Positions 8,101 to 17,745 of a stretch of 64,000 nt of DNA are shown here, one piece after another. A program made the translations under genes and the position numbers. The DNA is taken from positions 248,001 through 312,000 of the forward strand of contig NZ_JACBZX010000001.1 of the NCBI RefSeq assembly GCF_013408565.1, in the 5' to 3' direction. Positions within the stretch are counted from its first letter, which is position 1. Every line of letters begins with the position of its first letter. A model generated the notes under the pieces. The model searched no databases, was not told the DNA's origin, and saw nothing but the letters and a program-made list of their open reading frames with translations. This DNA comes from Janibacter alkaliphilus. GTDB taxonomy: Bacteria > Actinomycetota > Actinomycetes > Actinomycetales > Dermatophilaceae.

Positions 8101-9120
8101 TCAGACCTCGGTGTCGGCGAGCACCCGCAGCGCGTTGCCGTGGGTCAGGGCGGCCAGGTCCGCCTCCGACCAGCCCCGCTCGGCGAGCGCCGCGACCAGC
8201 CGCGGATAGGTGGAGACGTCCTCGAGCCCGACCGGGGTCTCGTCGACCCCGTCGTAGTCCGCGCCGATCCCGACGTGCGCGACCCCGACGACCTCGCGCA
8301 GGTGCTCCAGGTGGGCCACCACGTCCGCGAGGGTGGCCACCGGGTCCGGGACGACATCGGTGCGCCCGAGCGTCTCGTCGGCCCGCGCCTGGTTGACGAA
8401 CTTCGGCACGACGTTGGCCATGACCACCCCGCCGTTGCCGGGGATGCGCGCCAGCACGTCGTCCGGGACGTTGCGCGGGTGGTCGGTGACCGCCCGCGCC
8501 CCGGAGTGGCTGAAGACGACCGGCCGCGAGGTGGTGTCGAGGGCGTCGTGCATCGTCTCGGCGCTGACATGGGAGAGGTCGACCATGACGCCCAGGGCGT
8601 TCATCCGGGTGACCACCTCCCGGCCGAAGGGGGTGAGCCCGCCGTGCACCCGCTCGTCGGTGGCCGAGTCGGCCCAGCCGGTGTTCTCGTTGTGCGTCAG
8701 GGTCATGTACCGCACCCCGCGCCCGGCGAAGGCGGCCAGGTGGTCCAGGGAGTCGGCGATGCAGTGCCCGCCCTCCATCCCGGTCAGCGCGGCGTGGTGC
8801 CCGCGCGACCAGATCGCCGTGACGTCGGCCGCGGTGCGGGCCAGCTCGATCTCCGGGTAGCGCCGGCTCATGGCCTCGACGAAGTCGATCTGCTCGTGGG
8901 TCGCGGCCACCGCCGCCTCCCCCTGCAGCTCGCACGGCACCCACACCGACCACAGCTGGGCCGCCAGCCCGCCGGCGCGCATCCGCGGCAGGTCGGTGTG
9001 CAGCGCCGGCTGCGGCTCGGCCAGGTCGCACCGGTCGAGGTCGTAGCCGGCCAGCTCGCGGTGGTGCCAGGGCAGGTCGTTGTGGCCGTCGAGGACGCGG
9101 AGACCGGAACCGAACGCCAT
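8101..9120 (-). CDS. Membrane dipeptidase (peptidase M19, renal dipeptidase family)
   Basis: 339 residues, full length for M19 zinc dipeptidases, which cleave dipeptides, some with D-residues in the second position. The metal-site motifs are in order: DGHNDLPW near residue 11 (His and Asp), MEGGHCI near 115 (bridging Glu), VDLSHVS near 177 and FSHSGARAV near 200 (His ligands), and GIGADYDGV near 286 (Asp). No signal peptide is visible, so it is probably cytoplasmic. It is divergent from the P1-peptidase gene with only 26 nt between the start codons, so the two promoters must lie in each other's coding region or the transcripts are nearly leaderless. Shared peptide catabolism is an inference. 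Confidence 0.88.
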   Translation of the reverse strand: MAFGSGLRVLDGHNDLPWHHRELAGYDLDRCDLAEPQPALHTDLPRMRAGGLAAQLWSVWVPCELQGEAAVAATHEQIDFVEAMSRRYPEIELARTAADVTAIWSRGHHAALTGMEGGHCIADSLDHLAAFAGRGVRYMTLTHNENTGWADSATDERVHGGLTPFGREVVTRMNALGVMVDLSHVSAETMHDALDTTSRPVVFSHSGARAVTDHPRNVPDDVLARIPGNGGVVMANVVPKFVNQARADETLGRTDVVPDPVATLADVVAHLEHLREVVGVAHVGIGADYDGVDETPVGLEDVSTYPRLVAALAERGWSEADLAALTHGNALRVLADTEV

Positions 9121-9146
9121 GCGCCGGAGTCTTGCATGCTGGGGTC

Positions 9147-10199
9147 ATGCAGGCTGCACGCACCGGGACCCACGACGCCCTCACCGACGTGCCGGGGATC
9201 CGGGTCGGTCACGCCACCCGGGACGAGCCGGGCTGGCTGACCGGGACCACGGTCGTGCTGCCGCCGCCCGGGACCGTCGGGGGCATCGATGTGCGCGGGG
9301 GCGGGCCCGGCACCCGGGAGAGCGACCTGCTCGACCCGCGGCACCTCGTCGACGCGGTGGACGCCGTCGTCCTCACCGGGGGCAGCGCCTTCGGCCTGGG
9401 CACCGCGGACGGGGTGATGGCCGAGCTCTTCGCCCAGGGACGTGGGTGGCCGGCCGGCCAGACCCCGGAGCAGGTGGTGCCGATCGTCCCGGCGATGGTC
9501 CTCTTCGACCTCGGCCGGGGCGGCACCTGGGAGCACCACCCCGGCCCGGACGACGGCCGCGCCGCCGTCCTGGCCGCCACCGACGGGCCGGTGCCGGTGG
9601 GGTCGGTCGGGGCGGGCTGCGGCGCCGCCGCCGGCGGGCTGCGCGGCGGGATCGGCACGGCCAGCGCGGTGCTCGAGGACGGCACCACGGTGGCCGCGCT
9701 GGTGGCCTGCAACGCCCTGGGATCACCGCTCGCGGCGGACGGTCGGCTGCTCGCCCACCCGTCGCTGAGCCCGGCCGAGCAGGCGGCGCTGGGCGAGCCC
9801 GACCCGGACCGGGTGGCCGAGCACCGGCGCCGCCGGGCGCAGGCCGCGGCCGCGCTGCGGGCCGGGACGGCGACGACGATCGGGGTGGTGGCCACCGACG
9901 CCGACCTCGACAAGGCCGGCTGCAGCATGCTCGCCCGGGTGGCCCACGACGGGCTGGCCCGGGCGGTCTCCCCGGTGCACACCGCCTTCGACGGGGACAC
10001 CTTCGTCGGCCTGTCCACCCGGGCCCGCGGGCGTCCCGACCCGCTCACCGTGGTCGAGCTGCAGACCGAGGCGGCGCACTGCGTCACCCGTGCCGTGGCC
10101 CGGGCCCTGCTCGCGGTCACGACGCTGGACCGCAGCGAGGCCGCCGGTGAGGTGCTGACCGCCTACCGCGACCTGCTGCGACCGGCCGACCCGCAGTGA
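9147..10199 (+). CDS. P1 (S58/DmpA-like) N-terminal-nucleophile peptidase
   Basis: 350 residues from ATG at 9147. It opens with ALTDVPGIRVGHATR, the standard start of P1 peptidases (DmpA, NylC, BapA), and has GGIDVRGGGPGTRE, VVLTGGSAFGL, GAGCGAAAGGLRGGIGTAS and, near residue 248, ATTIGVVATDADLDKAGCSMLA. In the family the proenzyme cuts itself before a Ser/Thr in this last motif, usually written NTTxxVVAT; here the residue before the first Thr is Ala. Members act as aminopeptidases, beta-peptidases or amidases. Start-to-start spacing with the divergent dipeptidase gene is only 26 nt. Confidence 0.82.
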   Translation: MQAARTGTHDALTDVPGIRVGHATRDEPGWLTGTTVVLPPPGTVGGIDVRGGGPGTRESDLLDPRHLVDAVDAVVLTGGSAFGLGTADGVMAELFAQGRGWPAGQTPEQVVPIVPAMVLFDLGRGGTWEHHPGPDDGRAAVLAATDGPVPVGSVGAGCGAAAGGLRGGIGTASAVLEDGTTVAALVACNALGSPLAADGRLLAHPSLSPAEQAALGEPDPDRVAEHRRRRAQAAAALRAGTATTIGVVATDADLDKAGCSMLARVAHDGLARAVSPVHTAFDGDTFVGLSTRARGRPDPLTVVELQTEAAHCVTRAVARALLAVTTLDRSEAAGEVLTAYRDLLRPADPQ

Positions 10200-10203
10200 G
10201 GGC

Positions 10204-11223
10204 TCAGAGGTCGGAGAGGTCCGCCATGCTGGGCCCGGGATCGCGGGGCCCGTCGGTGCGCACGTACCGCAGCTCGCGCCGCCCGAGCCACCAGCAGCCG
10301 AGCAGCAGGGCGGCGCTGATCGGTCCGACGACGGCCATCGTCGCGCCGCGCTCGGCCACCGCGACGAAGAGGCACAGCGCGGAGACGAGACCGACCGCCA
10401 GGCAGATGATGGCGAGGTAGAGGGCCAGCGAGGCGCGGGTGGCCGCGGACCGCATCCGCCGGTGCGCGACCAGCTCGGACATCAGGCCGAGGATCCACGC
10501 GAGCGGCAGCAGCAGGAAGGCGAGCAGACCCCACTCACGGGCACCGCCGAGCTGCTCGCTGAGCAGGGCCAGGCCCAGCGACACCGGCAGCCAGAGCACG
10601 ACGCACCACCACGCCGCGCGCCGCAGCCGGTGCACCCGCTCGCGCGCGGGCCCGACCGGCAGCACCGTCATCGGTGCGCCGAGGTGCGACATGTCCCGGC
10701 GCTCGGCGGCCTCCCGCCGACCGCCGTCGTCGACCGACCGGCGGGCCTCCTCGGCCGCAGCACCCACGGCGGCACCCGCACCGTCGTCGGCGGCACCCGC
10801 ACCGTCACGCGGGGTCCTGGTCCCGGCCAGCTCGGCGCGCCGTCTGGCCACCTCCCGCTCCCGCGCGACTCGTCGCTCCTCGGCGTCGGCGAGGTAGCGG
10901 AAGCGCTGCACCTCGTGCTCCGGCGAGCCGCGGTGGATGCTCAGGGTGCGCCCGGTGGTGGGGTCGGTGATGCTCTCCCGCTGTCGCCACTGGTCCCAGA
11001 TCGAGCGGCCGCCCATGAGCAGGACGGCGGCCGCGAAGATCCCGAAGAGGACGAGCGTGACGACCGGGTGCGGCTCCGCCTCGACGTCGCCCTCGACGAG
11101 CATCCGGCCCAGCACCCCGAGGGCCTGGGCCAGCGGGTACATCAGGAGGGTGACGACGAGCAGCCCGGCGAGGTTGAGGGCCAGCCAGCCGCCCGTGCGC
11201 TCCTGGCGCTCCCCGGTCTGCAC
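10204..11223 (-). CDS. Predicted six-helix membrane protein of unknown function
   Basis: 339 residues starting with GTG at 11223, 35 nt after the guaB stop on the same strand, so probably co-transcribed with guaB. Two hydrophobic segments near the N-terminus (WLALNLAGLLVVTLLMYPLA and VVTLVLFGIFAAAVLLMGG) are followed by a charged, alanine-rich cytoplasmic stretch of about 120 residues with possible coiled coil (ADAEERRVAREREVARRRAEL). Four more segments follow after WWCVVLWLPVSLG. I recognise no family. The context says only that it travels with guaB. The end is convergent with the P1-peptidase gene, 4 nt apart. Confidence 0.7.
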   Translation of the reverse strand: MQTGERQERTGGWLALNLAGLLVVTLLMYPLAQALGVLGRMLVEGDVEAEPHPVVTLVLFGIFAAAVLLMGGRSIWDQWRQRESITDPTTGRTLSIHRGSPEHEVQRFRYLADAEERRVAREREVARRRAELAGTRTPRDGAGAADDGAGAAVGAAAEEARRSVDDGGRREAAERRDMSHLGAPMTVLPVGPARERVHRLRRAAWWCVVLWLPVSLGLALLSEQLGGAREWGLLAFLLLPLAWILGLMSELVAHRRMRSAATRASLALYLAIICLAVGLVSALCLFVAVAERGATMAVVGPISAALLLGCWWLGRRELRYVRTDGPRDPGPSMADLSDL

Positions 11224-11258
11224 GTCAGCGCGCTTCCGGGGCGGGCCGGTCCACGGGG

Positions 11259-13038
<1,780 letters not shown>

Positions 13039-13341
13039 ATGGGTGAGCCGACGCAGCTGCCGGGCCCGGTGGCCGACAGGTGGGAGTGGCAGTACGAGGG
13101 TGCCTGCCGGGCCACGGGCAGCGAGCTCTTCTACCACCCGGAGGGTGAGCGGGGGGCCAAGCGCCGGATGCGCGACGCCAGCGCCAAGGAGATCTGCGCC
13201 GGCTGCCCGGTGCTGCAGCAGTGCCGCGACCACAGCATCGCCATCCGCGAGCCCTTCGGCGTCTGGGGTGGCCTGACCGAGGACGAGCGCGCCCGGGCGA
13301 TCGCCGCTGCCGAGCGGACGGCCACCCGCCTGGCCGGCTGA
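13039..13341 (+). CDS. whiB: WhiB-family iron-sulfur transcription factor (WhiB3/WhiD type)
   Basis: 100 residues. The four cluster-binding cysteines are at 23, 53, 56 and 62 (GACRAT, then CAGCPVLQQC), followed by the GVWGG turn (74-78) and a basic-acidic tail (TEDERARAI). LPGPVADRWEWQYEG before the first Cys and FYHPEGERG after it resemble mycobacterial WhiB3 and Streptomyces WhiD rather than WhiB1 or WhiB2. Such proteins hold a [4Fe-4S] cluster that senses NO/O2 and bind the sigma factor SigA region 4. The position between groESL and guaB matches whiB3 in Mycobacterium. ATG is preceded by GAGGGGGACTGACGA. A strong terminator follows. Confidence 0.9.
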   Translation: MGEPTQLPGPVADRWEWQYEGACRATGSELFYHPEGERGAKRRMRDASAKEICAGCPVLQQCRDHSIAIREPFGVWGGLTEDERARAIAAAERTATRLAG

Positions 13342-13395
13342 ACCAGGCACCACGAGGGCCCACTGACCGCGCCGGAGCACCGGCGCCCACGACCG

Positions 13396-13430
13396 GCGCG
13401 GCCGCCCCTGCCAGGGTGGGGCGGCCGCGC
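13396..13430 (+). terminator. Terminator of the whiB gene
   Basis: Perfect 13-bp inverted repeat GCGCGGCCGCCCC (13396-13408) with its complement at 13418-13430 and a 9-nt loop, about 55 nt after the whiB stop. Confidence 0.75.
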
Positions 13431-13512
13431 CTCCTCGTGCCACGAGCCTGCCGGGGCACGCACGGTCGGCTCGTGACGAGGGTGCCCGGCCTACCCGGCC
13501 TACCCTGGAGCG

Positions 13513-13758
13513 GTGAGCGCACCGCAGGAGATCTCCATCCGTGACGACCGGATCCGGCTGGGTCAGCTGCTCAAGCTGGCCGGGCTCGTCGAGGACGGCG
13601 TCATGGCCCGCGAGCTGATCCAGCAGGGCGAGGTGCTCCTGGACGGCGAGGTCGAGACCCGCCGCGGGGCGCAGGTGCGCCCCGGCCAGGTGGTCTCGCT
13701 CGGCGGCGAGGAGGTGCTCGTGCGCCAGGGCGAGCCGGAGGTCGACGTCCCCTGGTGA
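13513..13758 (+). CDS. S4-domain RNA-binding protein (YbcJ-like)
   Basis: 81 residues from GTG at 13513. It is essentially one S4 domain: IRLGQLLKLAGLVEDGVMARELIQQGEVLLDGEVETRRGAQVRPGQVVSL. The alpha-L motif is that of small stand-alone S4 proteins such as YbcJ/RlbA, which bind structured RNA, probably rRNA. TACCCT lies six bases before the GTG (13501-13506), so the transcript is probably leaderless. Its stop is 4 nt from the convergent monooxygenase stop. Exact RNA target unknown. Confidence 0.85.
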   Translation: MSAPQEISIRDDRIRLGQLLKLAGLVEDGVMARELIQQGEVLLDGEVETRRGAQVRPGQVVSLGGEEVLVRQGEPEVDVPW

Positions 13759-13762
13759 ACCC

Positions 13763-15604
13763 TCACCCGGTGTGGTGCACCTCCTGCAGGCCGTAGACCG
13801 GGGTGTCGATCCCCTCGAGCCGGGCCTTGAGCTGCAGCGCCAGGTACAGCGAGTAGTGCCGTGACTGGTGCAGGTTGCCGCCGTGCATCCACAGGTTCTC
13901 GACCTGGGTGGGCTTCCACATGTTGCGCTGCTCGCCCTCCCACGGCCCGGGGTCCTTCGTGGTGTCGGACCCGATCCCCCAGCACTTGCCGAGGCGGTCG
14001 GCGGTCTCCGGGTCGACCAGGTCGGCCACCCAGCCGTTCATCGAGCTGTAGCCGGTCGCCAGCACCACCACGTCGGCCGGCAGCCGGGTCCCGTCCTCCA
14101 GGACGACCGCGTCCTCGGTGAGGTGGTCGATCTGCCCGTGCACCAGCGCCACCTCGCCGTCGGCGACGAGCTCGGCGGCGCCCACGTCGATGTAGTAGCC
14201 GGAGCCGCGGCGCAGGTACTTCATGAAGAGCCCGGAGCCGTCGTCGCCCCAGTCGTGCCAGAAGCCGGCCGCCTCCAGCCGCGCGTAGAAGTCCTTGTCC
14301 TGCTCGGCCATGGTCTCGTAGGCGGGGATCTGGAAGGCGGGCATGATCCGGTACGGGATCGACGCGAAGATGAGGTCGGCCTTCTCGGTGGTGATCCCGG
14401 CGGCCAGGGCCCGCTCGGAGTACAGGTCTCCCAGCCCGTGCTCCATGAGGCTGTGGCTCTTGACGATGTGCGTCGACGAGCGCTGCACCATGGTCACCTC
14501 GGCGTCGTGCTCCCACAGCGCCCCGCAGATGTCGAAGGCCGAGTTGTTGCTGCCGATGACCACCACCTTCTTGCCGGCGTACGCGTCCGGTCCCGGGTGT
14601 GCGGACGAGTGGTGCAGGTCGCCGGCGAAGTCCTCCGCCCCGTCGATCTCGGGGAGCCGCGGCTTGCCGGACATCCCGGTGGCGAAGACGACGTGCTCGG
14701 GCGTCAGGGTGAGCCGCTCGCCGTCACGATCCACCTCCACCCGCCAGCGCTGGTCCTGCTCGGACCACGTGGCCCGCTGCACGGTGGTGCTCGACCAGTA
14801 GGGCACCTCCATGATCGAGACGTAGGACTCCAGCCAGTCGCCGATCTTGTCCTTGGGGGCGAAGACCGGCCAGGTGTCCGGGAACTTCAGGTACGGCAGG
14901 TGGTCGTACCAGACCGGGTCGTGCAGGCACAGGGACTTGTACCGCTGGCGCCACTGGTCCCCCGGCCGGGAGTGCCGGTCGACGACCAGCGCGGGCACGT
15001 CCAGCTGTCGCAGCCGGGCGCCGAGCGCGATCAAGCCCTGCCCGCCGCCGATGACCAGCACGTAGGGCTGCTCGGTGACGCCGAGCGCGTCGGTCTCCTG
15101 CTGACGCCGTTCCTTCCAGGTGATCCGCTCCTTGTCGGCGCCGTGCGCAGCGCCCATGGGGCGGTGGGTGCCCCGCGGCTCCTCGTGCCCGGTGAGCTCG
15201 TAGAGCGCGGTGAGCAGCGTCCAGCCACGGTCCTGCCCGTCCTCCTGCACCAGACGCAGCAGCCCGTAGCCGCGGCCGACCGACGTCTCGAAGGCGATCC
15301 AGGCCGTCACCACCCCGTCGGCGAGCTCGGGTGCCTCGGTCACCGTGAAGCCGTGCGGGGAGACCCGGTCGGCGACGGCCGCGACCAGGTCGGCGACGCC
15401 GCTGCGGCCCTCCACGGTCTTGAGGTTCCAGGTGAAGGCGACCAGGTCTCGCCAGTAGCTGTCGGTGGCGAAGAGGCCGGCCGCCGCCTCCGGGTCGGCC
15501 GCGGAGAGCGCGCGCTCGAAGCGGTCCAGCCACTGCTGGGTCCGCGTCAGCGGGTCTCCCGGAGCCTCGTCCGTGCGGGCGGTGGCGTCGACGGTCTGGG
15601 TCAT
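13763..15604 (-). CDS. Flavin-dependent monooxygenase with N-terminal NTF2/SnoaL-like domain
   Basis: 613 residues. Residues about 20-150 form an NTF2/SnoaL-like alpha-beta cone (WLDRFERALSAADPEAAAGLFATDSYWRDLVAFTWNL...). Residues about 175-610 are a class B flavoprotein monooxygenase: FAD-binding VLVIGGGQGLIALGARL, a VFATGMSGKPRLPEI linker, NADPH-binding VVVIGSNNSAFDICGAL, and the ATGYSSMNGWV motif. The strict Baeyer-Villiger fingerprint FxGxxxHxxxW is not obvious (DLHHSSAHPGP stands in that position). Substrate unknown. The ATG has a strong AGGAGGTAGCC site. It is divergent from a GAF/HTH regulator (153 nt), which most likely controls it. Confidence 0.82.
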   Translation of the reverse strand: MTQTVDATARTDEAPGDPLTRTQQWLDRFERALSAADPEAAAGLFATDSYWRDLVAFTWNLKTVEGRSGVADLVAAVADRVSPHGFTVTEAPELADGVVTAWIAFETSVGRGYGLLRLVQEDGQDRGWTLLTALYELTGHEEPRGTHRPMGAAHGADKERITWKERRQQETDALGVTEQPYVLVIGGGQGLIALGARLRQLDVPALVVDRHSRPGDQWRQRYKSLCLHDPVWYDHLPYLKFPDTWPVFAPKDKIGDWLESYVSIMEVPYWSSTTVQRATWSEQDQRWRVEVDRDGERLTLTPEHVVFATGMSGKPRLPEIDGAEDFAGDLHHSSAHPGPDAYAGKKVVVIGSNNSAFDICGALWEHDAEVTMVQRSSTHIVKSHSLMEHGLGDLYSERALAAGITTEKADLIFASIPYRIMPAFQIPAYETMAEQDKDFYARLEAAGFWHDWGDDGSGLFMKYLRRGSGYYIDVGAAELVADGEVALVHGQIDHLTEDAVVLEDGTRLPADVVVLATGYSSMNGWVADLVDPETADRLGKCWGIGSDTTKDPGPWEGEQRNMWKPTQVENLWMHGGNLHQSRHYSLYLALQLKARLEGIDTPVYGLQEVHHTG

Positions 15605-15756
15605 GGCTACCTCCTGATCAGCCCGGCGCGGCGCTGCGCCGGGTGCTGAGCCGACCACGCCCGGCACCGGGGGCGACAGGGTTGCAGGAGGTTGCACGGG
15701 CCGCTCCCTGTCCTGCGGCGCCGCACCGCCCTATCCTCGGAGGCAGGAAGGACCCC

Positions 15757-16950
15757 ATGTCGATCACCGCCAGCGACCACGGCGCGGTGGCGCCGGGCAC
15801 CGACCTGCGGCTGCGGGCGCACGAGCTCCGCAGCATGCACGACGCCGTGCTCTCCGGCAGCCGACCGGCGCAGCACCCGCGCGCCCTGGTGTCCCGGTCG
15901 TGGCAGCGGGTGCTGGCCGCTGGACTGCCCGCCGACCGTTCCGGCGAGCGGGAGCCGACCCCCTTCGCCGAGGTCGAGCGGCGCCGGCACGACTCCCCGC
16001 TGCACCTGGTCATCGACGAGCTGCGCAGGGTGCTCACCTCGGTGGCCGATGCCTCCCACTTCCTCATGGTCGTCACCGATCCAGACGGCGTCGTGCTCTG
16101 GCGGGAGGGCTCGGCCGCGGTCCGGCACCAGGCCGACCGGCTGGGCTTCCTAGAGGGCGCGGTGTGGACCGAGACCCAGGTCGGCACGAACGCCATCGGG
16201 ACCGCCCTGGCGGAGGGGTGCCCGGTCGAGCTCTTCTCCGCGGAGCACTTCCAGCAGGCCCAGCACCCCTGGTACTGCAGCGCCTGGCCGATGCACGACC
16301 CGCGGACCGGGCAGCTGCTGGGTGTGGTCGACGTCTCCGGGCCGGCGCTGACCCTGCACCCGGCGATCCGCGCTCTCGTCGAGAGCGCGGTCCGCCTGGC
16401 CCGCGCCCGGCTGGTCGAGCTGCACCGCGAGCAGCTGTCCCGGCTGCGTCGACGCACCGAGCCGCTGCTCGCCGGGGGGCACGGTCCGGTGCTGGTCGTC
16501 GACGACGAGGGATGGGTCGCGCACCATCGCGGGATGGCCGCGCCCGAGCGGGTGGAGGCTCCGGCCGGGGACCGCTGCCTGCTCGTCCCCGGCCTGGGCC
16601 GGTGCCGCCCGGAGCGGCTCGACGTGGGGTGGGTGCTGCGGCCGGAGGCCAGCGGTCAGAGGGTGGTCGCGCACCTGCACCGCGGCACCGGCCGGCTGCA
16701 GGTCGTCTCCGGGGAGGGCGACTGGCAGGTGGTCCTCAGCCGCCGCCGCACCGACCTGCTTAGCTGCCTGGCCGGCGCCGGGGAGGACGGGCTGTCGGCC
16801 GCACAGCTGAGCCTCGCGGTCTACGGCGACACCACCCACGTGGTGACGGTGCGCGCCGAGGTCTCCCGGCTGCGCCGGCAGGTGGGCGGGCTGGTGGCCT
16901 CCTCGCCCTACCGGGTGGCCGCGGGGGTCACCCTCAGCACGACGGGCTGA
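15757..16950 (+). CDS. GAF-domain transcriptional regulator (AcoR-like, without AAA+ domain)
   Basis: 397 residues; ATG after GGAGGCAGGAAGG. After PRALVSRSWQRVLAAGL come a GAF domain at about 95-225 (FLMVVTDPDGVVLWREGS, GAVWTETQVGTNAIGTALAEG, LLGVVDVSGP) and a basic linker. A C-terminal winged-helix-like part (LSAAQLSLAVYGDTTHVVTVRAEVSRLRRQVG) makes up the last 70 residues. The GTNAIGT and VDVSGP motifs are those of AcoR-type activators, but the sigma-54-contacting AAA+ domain is absent, as is common in actinobacteria. It likely senses a small ligand and controls the divergent monooxygenase gene (inference from arrangement). Confidence 0.78.
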   Translation: MSITASDHGAVAPGTDLRLRAHELRSMHDAVLSGSRPAQHPRALVSRSWQRVLAAGLPADRSGEREPTPFAEVERRRHDSPLHLVIDELRRVLTSVADASHFLMVVTDPDGVVLWREGSAAVRHQADRLGFLEGAVWTETQVGTNAIGTALAEGCPVELFSAEHFQQAQHPWYCSAWPMHDPRTGQLLGVVDVSGPALTLHPAIRALVESAVRLARARLVELHREQLSRLRRRTEPLLAGGHGPVLVVDDEGWVAHHRGMAAPERVEAPAGDRCLLVPGLGRCRPERLDVGWVLRPEASGQRVVAHLHRGTGRLQVVSGEGDWQVVLSRRRTDLLSCLAGAGEDGLSAAQLSLAVYGDTTHVVTVRAEVSRLRRQVGGLVASSPYRVAAGVTLSTTG

Positions 16951-16953
16951 GAC

Positions 16954-17649
16954 TCACCCGTCGGCGAGCATCCAGTCGAGAGCCTCCTCGACGTGGATCG
17001 CCGTCGTGTCGTGCAGCGGCACCCCGACGTCGTCCGGCTCCAGCAGCAGGCTCAGCTCGGTGCCGGCGAGCACGACCGCCTCGGCGCCGCGGTCGACCAG
17101 ACCCTGGGCGACCCGGCGGAAGACCTTGCGCGAGGAGTCGTGGATGACCCCGTGGACGAGCTCGTCGTAGATGATCCGGTCGACCTCGTCGATCTCCGGC
17201 TCGTCCGGGCGCAGCACCTCCAGCCCGTGCTGCTGCAGCGGGCCGACGTAGAAGTCGGCGCGGGTGGTGGTGGCGGTGGCCAGCAGCCCGATCTTGTGCT
17301 GGCGGCTGGCCTGCACCCGGCGGGCGGCGGCCTCGGCGATGTGGATGAAGGGGATGTCCACGCTGCCGGCCACCTGGTCGGCGACGGCGTGCATGGTGTT
17401 CGCCGCGAGCAGCATGCCCTCGGCCCCGGCGCGCTCCAGGCCCTGCGCGGCGTCGCTGAGGATCTGCGCCATCGCGTCCCAGTCGCCCTCGCGCTCGGCG
17501 GCGTCCACCGGGGCGAAGTCGACGCTGCTGACCAGCACCCGGGCACCGTGCAGCCCGCCGAGGCGGTGCTCCACCCCTTCGTTGAGCAGGCGGTAGTACT
17601 CCGCCGTCGCCGACCAGCCCAGGCCTCCGATGACACCGAGGAGCTTCAT
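16954..17649 (-). CDS. Aspartate/glutamate racemase-family protein lacking both catalytic cysteines
   Basis: 231 residues with the full racemase layout: MKLLGVIGGLGWSATAEYYRLLN start, AANTMHAVAD near residue 82, IPFIHIAEA, LLATATTTRADFYVGPL, and LAGTELSLLL near 195. In active cofactor-independent racemases the residue at or beside the first NT(M)H motif and the one before GTE are cysteines that deprotonate and reprotonate the substrate. Both positions are Ala here (GCG GCG AAC ACC and CTC GCC GGC ACC), and I see no cysteine in the whole protein. The reading frame is otherwise intact. TAGGGT lies seven bases before the ATG (17657-17662 minus strand). A binding, lyase or regulatory role is possible. 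Confidence 0.8.
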   Translation of the reverse strand: MKLLGVIGGLGWSATAEYYRLLNEGVEHRLGGLHGARVLVSSVDFAPVDAAEREGDWDAMAQILSDAAQGLERAGAEGMLLAANTMHAVADQVAGSVDIPFIHIAEAAARRVQASRQHKIGLLATATTTRADFYVGPLQQHGLEVLRPDEPEIDEVDRIIYDELVHGVIHDSSRKVFRRVAQGLVDRGAEAVVLAGTELSLLLEPDDVGVPLHDTTAIHVEEALDWMLADG

Positions 17650-17731
17650 GCCCCCCACCCTACGGAACGGCGCGGACCGGGGAGGGCGCGACCGGAGGGT
17701 GAACACCCGGCGGGCGCCGGGACCCCGCTGC

Positions 17732-17737
17732 CTACAG
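17732..17737 (+). promoter_or_regulatory. -10 element of serA
   Basis: TACAGT ends 8 nt before the chosen GTG; no ribosome-binding site precedes any of the three in-frame GTG codons, so a leaderless start is likely. Confidence 0.45.
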
Positions 17738-17745
17738 TGGTGCCC

